Origin: Laburnicola sp. R22_1
Taxonomy: Eukaryota; Ascomycota; Dothideomycetes; Pleosporales; Didymosphaeriaceae
Length of the DNA stretch: 64,000 nt
Assembly (NCBI GenBank): GCA_014281115.1
Contig: JACONQ010000013.1
Location: 2,346,501 to 2,410,500 of the forward strand
Direction: 5' to 3'
Below the pieces are notes generated by a model. That model did not search any database. It was given only the letters and a program-made list of their open reading frames with translations, and was not told where the DNA came from. The position numbers and the translations under genes are program-made. Shown in pieces: positions 56,961 through 64,000 of the stretch (its first letter is position 1; each line of letters opens with the position of its first letter).

Positions 56961-57278
56961 TATCAGATACGTAAGTATCTTTAATAAGATGAGATAAAAG
57001 TAATGGATTTAATAATAAATTAATTATCGAGTCATCTCTATTAGAGAAGCTTAGCTATCGTACGCCATATCTATCTAGCGCTAAGACGCACTAGTAATAG
57101 TGCGGAGTAGTGTAACAGTAGTACGCCAGTCTCCTTTGTGTATTTCACAGTAATCTCACAGTAAAATTATAGTAAGTTACACTAACTGTCGTTATAAGGA
57201 GACTATGTGATCGGACGCACGTGACTACTGGATTTTATAGTAAAATCACAGTGATTTCTAGTAACCTAATATCTGACA
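56961..57278 (-). repeat. 5' LTR of copia C
   Basis: 318 bp. The inner end reads TATCAGA where the other LTR has TGTCAGA, a G-to-A change. It aligns with the solo LTR at 6896-7186. Confidence 0.92.
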
Positions 57279-57329
57279 AGCTTTCTCTCATAGTGTTATA
57301 CTATGTACGGAACGTGCGCGAAGTATTCT

Positions 57330-57502
57330 TGTGAGATTTGATGGTTAAATGCGATGTAGCGTCTTGATAGATGATGATGATTGTATTGTGTTCTGTTCCA
57401 ACCGTGTTTAGCTGGTTCTAACTTCTTCGCTAGTGTGCTAAGCTAGGTGGTCCCTGCTCGATTGTACAGATCCAACCTCACCACAGCTTGTTCTATCTAA
57501 CA
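57330..57502 (-). repeat. 3' LTR of copia D
   Basis: 173 bp; pair of 62252-62424 and, in inverted orientation, similar to the LTR at 62443-62613. Confidence 0.9.
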
Positions 57503-60500
57503 CACCCCCTCAGGTTGGAAACTCTTTAAGCTGGTACTTATACAATTGTGAGGTCTTTAAGTTGCTCTTAAATCTCCTTAAGAGGTACGGTATTTATTAC
57601 CTCCTTGGTCTTCATATTGACCAATCCAAGTTGTTGGAGGAAACCCTCCTACTTGCTCCCGGGGAGCACCTTTGTAAGGCCGTTGGCGATTATATCTGCT
57701 AACTATATATACTTCACCTTAATCCTGCCCTTAGATACTTCTTATTAGATCTAGTGGTTATGGATATCTATATAATGAAGCTTGGTTTAGAGGCGGGAAA
57801 CCTCCTTAGTTACTAAGCGTATAGTTTGTTTATTGTCGCACTAAATAGTGATAGTGCGCGCGTCTAGTTCGATCTGGAGTTCGCAGAGTAGTCTTAAGAT
57901 GAAGAGTGCTTCCTTAGCTACCTGAGAAAGAGCCAGCCATTTGGCCTTAGTAGTTAATGTTGTTACAGTATCTTGTTTGTTAGTCTTCCAGGCGATAAGT
58001 CCGCTAAAGAGCTTAATAGCGTAGCCTTAGGAGCTCTTGCGGTCCATTGTGTTATTAGCAAAGGATGCGTTGCTTGTAATCTAAAGTTCAGTGTTACCTC
58101 TAAGCTGTAGGGCTCGCTGCTTTGTGCTTTAAAGGTATAGGAGAACTCGGTCTGCTGCGTCTTAGTAATTAGGCCCTAGGTTTGATAGAAATCGAGCCAG
58201 TTGTAAAGTTGCAAAGGTAATAATCTAATCTTACGTTAAAATTTGTTAATCTTAGTTGGCATTGCCAACCCCTTCCTTGGCTGTAATTCGATCGCAGCCA
58301 TAGGAGTGTTATGTGGAATGTTCGTTCTGTCTGCTAATCGGCTAATCTTGTCTAAGTAGGCAGCCTGTGACAGTTGAATCTTGCGGTTTGTTTAGTCCTG
58401 TACAACTTCTATGCTAAGGAACTATTGGAGGTTGTTTCCTCTAGTGAAAGTATACTTGTCTTATAAGCGCTTAATTGCTTGTTAAGCTTCTTCTTCTTTC
58501 TCCTTGTAATACGCGAGTATGATGTCGTCGACGTAGAAGAATACAATGACTCCATTCTTAATTAGGCAGCACGGCTTGTGAGGCACTGTCTGGAAGTCTA
58601 GTGCTTTAAGCGTTGTTGTGAATTCTTTCTACTAGAGGAGTGGTGAAATGCGAAGGCTGTATAGTGCCTTGTTTACTTGCAGTATTGTTCTAGGCTTTTA
58701 ATAGCCCTAAGGCATTCTTATGTAAACCTCTTAATCCACTGTTGCGTGGACGAACGCATTTGTTATGTCGTATTGCTTGAGCTCCATATTATAGTAAGCT
58801 GCTATTGCCATTATTATTCGGAATAACTGGCTAGTAAGCGTGGCTGCGTAAGTGTCTTGCGAGGTAATGTTGCGCTGTTAATTGCCTTGGACGACTAGTC
58901 GCGCCTTGCACTTTAGCAAGCGATAGTGCTTATTAAGTTTATAGGTGTATACCCATATATAGTTAAGGATCTGTTGTCCTGTCAGTTTAATCTTCTTTAA
59001 TGGTATTTCTGACTATGATTTTATCTCTTGGTGGCTTGCGAGGTGCACTTGTTTAGCCTCTTAGAACATCTCGCCCATTGGGTAATCCTTAAGCTTGGTC
59101 CGGCATGTTGGCAGAGGTGGAAGTTAACTTTAATAGGGCTTTAAGCCTTTAGCGAGCATTCTTATTATCTTAGTCTTATCCATAACTTCTCCTCTGTATT
59201 TTCCAACACGGCCGGCTTGGGTTCCCGCCATAAAAGCTACTGCCTAGGGGATAGTTATTAAGGACGCTTATTGCGTTAGACTTGTTTAGTCTCTAGCCAT
59301 TAACCATATAAGTAACGCTACGGGTGGTGGTGTTATTGGAGGAGTTGGGTAGCTATCCCTAATCTTCCTTCCTTAATAGTAGCCTAGTGGATCTGCTTTG
59401 TCTTATTGTTCTAACAAATCTACAGCGGCTTCATCCTCATAAAAGGAGTCTGTCTGTAGTTATTAGGTAGGAGTTAGTAGCTTAATAGTTCTTACGTGCG
59501 TTGCTATTTCTTAAAGCGTGCTGTGCATAAGACTGTCCATAAGGTCCTTAACCCTCCTATCGAATACTAACTCTTTGTTAAAGACGACGTCTTGGGTGCT
59601 TATTACCTTGCTAAGCGACGGTATCCATATTTAGTAGATGTTTAATAATTAGTATCTAACTAGATAACTAATTCATGCCTTTGGATTAAGGCGTTGTAGG
59701 CGTAATTTGCCTTAGTAAGTATTATTAATTATTGCAAATGCCTTATAGCCGTACGCCTTTAGATAGGCGAGATTGGGTTTTCGTAGTAAAGTGACAATTC
59801 CATTACTAAACGCGACTCGTGTAAAGAATATCTTGTATGGCGTTTTCTAGTGGTTCGCATAATTTGGTGTTCGATTGTAGAGGTATACTGCGGCTCTTGT
59901 CACTTTAGGCCATAGTTCCTAGGATAGGTTGGCGTTAAGTCGCATTGCACGCGATTTCTCTTTGTTTACACCCCCTAAGCGTTTGGCACCTCTATTTTAA
60001 GCTTGTGTATTTAGGGCAGAAGGCTTAATAGTAATTTCTTGTGATGCCAACCAGCGCTTGATTTCCGGTTTCACTATCGTGATCTTGTTGTCTGCTTTAA
60101 TGACCTTGACCGTAATATTGTAATTGTTTTTAAGGAAAAGAAAGAAGTTTAATAGAACTTTAATAACCGACTTTGCTGGTTAATTGTCTTTAAAATAAAA
60201 ATTCCATTGTAGGCCTAAGTACCTATTAGTGACAAGCATCTGGCTCCTTTCGCCAGTGCTACTTTGCGCCTTGTAGGCATAAAAGTTAATAGCTAGTCTT
60301 TCTTCTAGTCTTTTATCGTTAATTCGCGGTGCTTAGCTAATTTGTTGCTAGATCTTTGCTTTTCTATAGAAGTCGCATTAAACTGTTGTAACTCCCTTAA
60401 CTCGCACCCCTTTAGCTTACTGCATAAGATGTTTAATAGCTACTAGTTTAGGGTGTCCTAGTCTCTTATGCCATAATTTAGCTAAGGCCCTTTGTAGTGC

Positions 60501-62251
60501 TCCTTTTGTTCGTAATATATTCTTGCGGATGTGATATAAAGTGGGTGGTAGCGGATTATACTTAAGTACCTATTAACTGTGTATCTTAAATAGTTTTCTA
60601 ATAACCTTATTGTCTGGTCCTTTTAGCGTAGTTGGGTCCGTTTGCGTATCCCACTAGATTCCTCTATTCCTTAGTAGTTAAAAGGAGACTAGGTTGCATA
60701 GAAGGTCTAAACAGATAGCCATATTATGTAGAACTAATATAGTTGTTCTATATTAACCTCTTAGTGTTAAGGTAATAGAGCCGTAGCCTTTTATCTATAT
60801 CTTTGTATTCCCAGCCCATATATAATCCCTGAATGTAGGTAGATAGAAGTTATAGATACAGTTAGGGTTGTTTGTAATGTGGCAAGTTAATTCTAAATTA
60901 AGAATAAACGAGCGCTTTAGCGGGTAGTTAGACACTTCTATTCCTATTGGCGCTGATGTAAACGCAGCGTTGACGTTTGATATTCTTCGCCCCTCTAGTT
61001 AGTCCTTAGGGGACTCGAGGATCTTAGGTGTGGGCGTGTGCAATTGTTTAATAATTGGTGTTTGTGATTGGGTTCTGCTTTGTCCGCGGATTAGCCCTTA
61101 GAAAGTTGCGTCGTTCTTACGCTTAAAGCTAATAAGCTTATTTATAATCTTATTAGGTTTCTACCACTTAGGAGCTTTGTCTGGGTTAACATAATAGCAG
61201 TCCCTAATACTATGGCGTTGTCTATAGGCAGGGCATTTTGCTCCTTCTATTATAGCTGGCTCTTAATCTAAAGGCCGCTTGAGCTTGACATCTTTCTTGT
61301 TAGCTGTACGTTGATTACGGGGTCTACCCCGGTTTCGGTTAGATGGCGCGCTTTCGGCATAAGAGGCGTCCCTATTATTGCCCTAGGTGGTTGCACCACC
61401 TTCAGCGAGAAATAATGCATTATTAGTTACAAAAGCTGCTTTGTGCTTCCCTAATCTAAGGGGATAGTTTGTTATCATGTGTTCTTAGAAGCGTTTTATT
61501 ATCTCCTTCTGGCTTATACTAGTTGCAAATCGACTATTGTCTTAAAAGTTTGTAGACTATATAGGAGCAACTTTATTTATAGCCGCTAGGAAGTCTTTTG
61601 TAATCACATTTAATTGTGATAGCTTAGCGACTCGATATGTCTCCGCCTTAGTGGCTGCTTGGTCGTACTCTGCTAGCCATGTGTCCTATTGCAACGCGCT
61701 CCTTATTGGCCTTAGTAAGGCAAGATATCGCTCGCGAGCTCGTTCTTGCTCAATTTGTTCGTTAACTCTAACTGTTAGTTGTAGGTCTGTAATCTATTGT
61801 CGCAGTGGCTTCTCTAGTAGGCAGCACGTGCGCAATAGGTGTGGGGATATAGTTAACTAGATAAATGCCACAATATGTTAGAGGCTTGCTTATTCCTTCT
61901 TAAAGTTGTGCTAGTCGTTCTTGTATTATTCGATAAGAATCTTGTAATATTTAAGGTCTTCCTTAAACGCCTTCTGTCTAGTTGCTGACAGCGCGGTCGG
62001 TCTTATTAGGATTTCGACGTTCGCGGCTGGTGTGTAATCAGCGACTACCGGAGCTCTAACAACTGCTAGTCTTAATATTAGTAGGACTATTAACTTTGGA
62101 TTAACCTTATCCTAGATATTGTAGACAACACATCTCGCCTGTAGCTGCGTTATCTATCCCATATAGTTGGTATGATCCCTCAGCGTTACTGTGGGATCGC
62201 GGTATAGTTGTTGCGCCATTTTGTATTAGTTAAGGCAGTAAGACTCTTAAT

Positions 62252-62424
62252 TATGAGATTTAATAGTTAAATGCGATGTAGCGTCTTAATAGATAATAAT
62301 AATTGTATTGTGTTCTGTTCTAACCGTGTTTAGCTAGTTCTGACTTCTTCGCTAGTGTGCCAAGCCAGGTGGTCCCTACTCGATTGTACAGATCCAACCT
62401 CACCACAGCTCGTTCTATCTGACA
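62252..62424 (-). repeat. 5' LTR of copia D
   Basis: 173 bp. The leader and primer-binding site (62234-62251) adjoin its inner side. Confidence 0.9.
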
Positions 62425-62442
62425 ATTTGTCAGATATGTAGC

Positions 62443-62613
62443 TGTTAGATAGAACAAGCGCGTTGAGGTTGGATCTGTATAATAAAGTAGGGACCACCTG
62501 GCTTGGCACACTAGCGAAGAAGTCAGAACTAGCCGAACACGGTGGACACAAACACAATACAATTATTATTATCTATTAAGGCGCATTATCGCATTTAACT
62601 ATTAAATCTGACA
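62443..62613 (+). repeat. 5' LTR of copia E
   Basis: 171 bp, the inverted counterpart of the copia D LTRs. It faces copia D's 5' LTR across 18 bp. Confidence 0.9.
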
Positions 62614-62646
62614 ATTAAGAGTCTTACTGCCTTAATTAATACCAAA

Positions 62647-63765
62647 ATGGCTGCACTACCCCAGCGTGACCCGACGGTGACTCTTCGAGACCACACTAAC
62701 TATAGGGCATGGATAATACAGCTCTAGTCTAGATGCGTTGCATATCGCATCTGGCCAAAAGTTAATCCTATATCGAATATCCTAATAAAACCTGAACCTA
62801 TAGCCCTAAGGGCGCCGCTAATTAATGGGTATACTCTAGTAGCGAACGTTAGTATCCTAATAAGGCAGTCTGAACTGTTAGTAGTAGGACTTAAGGCGTT
62901 TAAAGAAGATCTTAAGTATTATAAGATTCTTGCTAAGCAGTATAAGAACAATTAACATGATTTTAAAAAGGAGCAAACAAGCCTCTAGCAAATCATTGTT
63001 TATATTCAGGCTACTGTCAGCCCACATCTTCAGCGCACTTGCTGCCTCCCAGATCAACCACTAAGACAGTGGATTACGAACCTTAAAGCCACGGTTGGCG
63101 TCGACAAACGATTCGAGAGAGAACGAGCCCGCGACTAATACCTTACATCCCTTAGACCAATGAGAAACGCGTTAAATTGGGATACATGGCTTGCTAAATA
63201 TAATTAAGCAGCTACAGAAGCGAAGACAAGTAATGTCCCTGAGATAACACAGATTAATGTAATTATAAAGGACTTTCTGACTGCCGTAAACAAAGTTGCG
63301 CCCAATTAGTCTACAACCTTTCAGGATAGCGGATGGTTCACACCTGGCATAAATTGGAAAGAAATAATAAAGCGCTTCTAAGAGCATATAATGTTGAATT
63401 ATCCAACCCCTTAAACAGGGAAGCACAAGGCCGCATTTGTGGCAAATGACTTGTTATACCTCGCTAAAAGTGGGAAAACCACTCAGGGCATTGATGCCGA
63501 AGCAGCACCATCTAGAAAACGGGGCAGACCCCAATATCAACGTGATGACTAAAAAGATAATAAGAACTTATTCTTAGTCCAAAAACCTGCAAAAACAGGA
63601 GGCGCTAAATGTCCTGCGTGTGGACATCGCTATGGACTCTGGGATTACTTCTATATTAATGCAGACAAAGCTCCTGAGTGGTGGAAACTAAACAAGAAGA
63701 TTGAAGAACTTGTCGCATTGAAGCGCAAGCACGATTCCGAATTTCAAGGACTGTTAAGAGGATAA
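62647..63765 (+). pseudogene. Copia E gag
   Basis: 373 codons in one frame with scattered stops. It starts MAALPQRDPTVTLRDHTNYR, which fits the gag leader of D (QLYRDPTVTLRDHTNY). A zinc-knuckle-like motif lies near 63610 (KCPACGHRYGLWDYFYINAD), and the frame ends in a Lys-rich tail (EELVALKRKHDSEFQGLLRG). The stops are mostly TAG or TAA at positions where Trp or Gln is expected (for example after AWIIQL), fitting RIP. Confidence 0.82.
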
Positions 63766-64000
63766 AGCAGACTAAGATTAAAAACACCAAACATTAAACA
63801 ATCGCACACGCCCACACCTAAGATCCTCGAGTCCCCTAAGGACTGACTAGAGGGACAGAGAATATCAAACGTCAACGCTGCGTTTACATTAGCGCCAATA
63901 GAAACAGAAGTGTCTAATTACCCGCTAAAGCGCTTGTTTATTCTTAATTCAGGATCAACTTGCCACATTACAAACAACCCCAACCGTATCTATAACTTCT

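Larger units (their letters stand above)
44354..57278 (-). mobile_element. Ty1/copia LTR retrotransposon C (outer), with three nested insertions
   Basis: LTR boundaries TGTCAGA...TCTGACA with a perfect 5-bp target duplication AGCTT (44349-44353 and 57279-57283). Minus strand: gag ATG at 56924 (MSLSTLRDPTVILTDYLNYT), a zinc-knuckle-like block near 55910 (KCPTCEQRYSLKDC) in the frame 56048-55839, and RT at 47869-47654 (LRISQLLWQREFTSALKDLG and FFYIDN). The catalytic YVDD reads YIDN. Three elements lie inside it: pogo-like 3 in the left LTR (44408-46332), copia B (47814-53079) and pogo-like 4 (53436-55226). Removing them leaves only about 3.9 kb: the integrase and the RT start are missing at the copia B junction. 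Confidence 0.9.
57330..62424 (-). mobile_element. Ty1/copia LTR retrotransposon D, complete length, RIP-decayed
   Basis: 5095 bp with 173-bp LTRs (57330-57502 and 62252-62424; TGTGAGATTT...TCTAACA or TCTGACA). Minus-strand map: gag ATG at 62219 (MAQQLYRDPTVTLRDHTNYM), zinc-knuckle-like KCPAYRQRH near 61230, and a protease remnant ending CHITNNPNCIYNF near 60880, with the DSG core lost. RT has an intact catalytic YVDD at 58524-58535. The RNase H end lies near 57690 (ANGLTKVL ... GFLQQLGL). No frame longer than 60 codons survives on the coding strand. Flanking 5-mers (ATTCT left, ATTTG right) agree only in part, so no clean target duplication is claimed. Confidence 0.9.
62443..64000 (+). mobile_element. 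Ty1/copia LTR retrotransposon E, plus strand, runs off the window
   Basis: Same family as D but opposite orientation. 5' LTR 62443-62613 (TGTTAGATAG...AAATCTGACA), primer-binding site ATTAAGAGTCTTACTGCC at 62614-62631, gag from ATG 62647, and a protease region near 63930 (LNSGSTCHITNNPNRIYNF). Protease DSG reads NSG, a catalytic loss by G-to-A. The rest of pol and the 3' LTR lie outside the window. Confidence 0.9.

Overview
The window is fungal nuclear DNA, most likely from a filamentous ascomycete (Pezizomycotina; a Dothideomycete/Pleosporales origin is my inference). The signs are short 46-63 bp introns with GTRNGT donors and CTAAC/CTGAC branch points, a HET-domain gene, F-box genes, an NRC-2/Fpk1-type kinase, and transposons carrying the marks of repeat-induced point mutation (RIP): CpA to TpA changes on both strands and stop codons explainable as TGG, CAG or CGA changes.

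Layout. 1-1.7 kb: a Tc1/mariner fragment (cut by the window edge) next to a decayed pogo-like element. 1.7-3.8 kb: a HET-domain pseudogene split by a small poly(A)-tailed retroposon. 3.95-11.5 kb: Ty1/copia element A (minus strand), which holds a solo LTR and a pogo-like element. 11.5-13.3 kb: a decayed gene for a probable extracellular protein. 13.8-41.6 kb is the gene island: an F-box/LRR gene with one frameshift, an F-box gene, a Tc1 element, TAF10, MRE11, a large protein with an eIF4E-binding-like N-terminus, an NRC-2-type AGC kinase, DAD3, mitochondrial uS5 (MRPS5), TRM2, a 204-bp tandem duplication and an Ohr/OsmC pseudogene. 41.9-64 kb is AT-rich and RIP-decayed: a 300-bp AAT microsatellite, a second copy of the retroposon, related inverted repeats, copia element C (44354-57278) with three elements nested inside it, copia D (57330-62424), and head-to-head with it copia E, which runs off the window.

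The intact genes are unrelated housekeeping functions: transcription initiation (TAF10), double-strand break repair (MRE11), kinetochore (DAD3), mitochondrial translation (uS5m), tRNA modification (TRM2), and polarity or lipid-flippase signalling (NRC-2 type). They are not an operon or cluster. The most informative part is the transposon graveyard. Target-site duplications and paired LTRs let the insertion order be rebuilt to the base. Four different pogo-like elements each carry a 17-bp-period duplicated motif in their terminal repeats. All copia elements with a readable leader have a primer-binding site that starts at the first base after the LTR and matches a tRNA anticodon arm (initiator Met in one lineage, Lys-CUU in the other), suggesting priming by a half-tRNA. 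I saw no intact rRNA or tRNA gene and no CRISPR array. All reading was by eye; no database search or alignment program was run.
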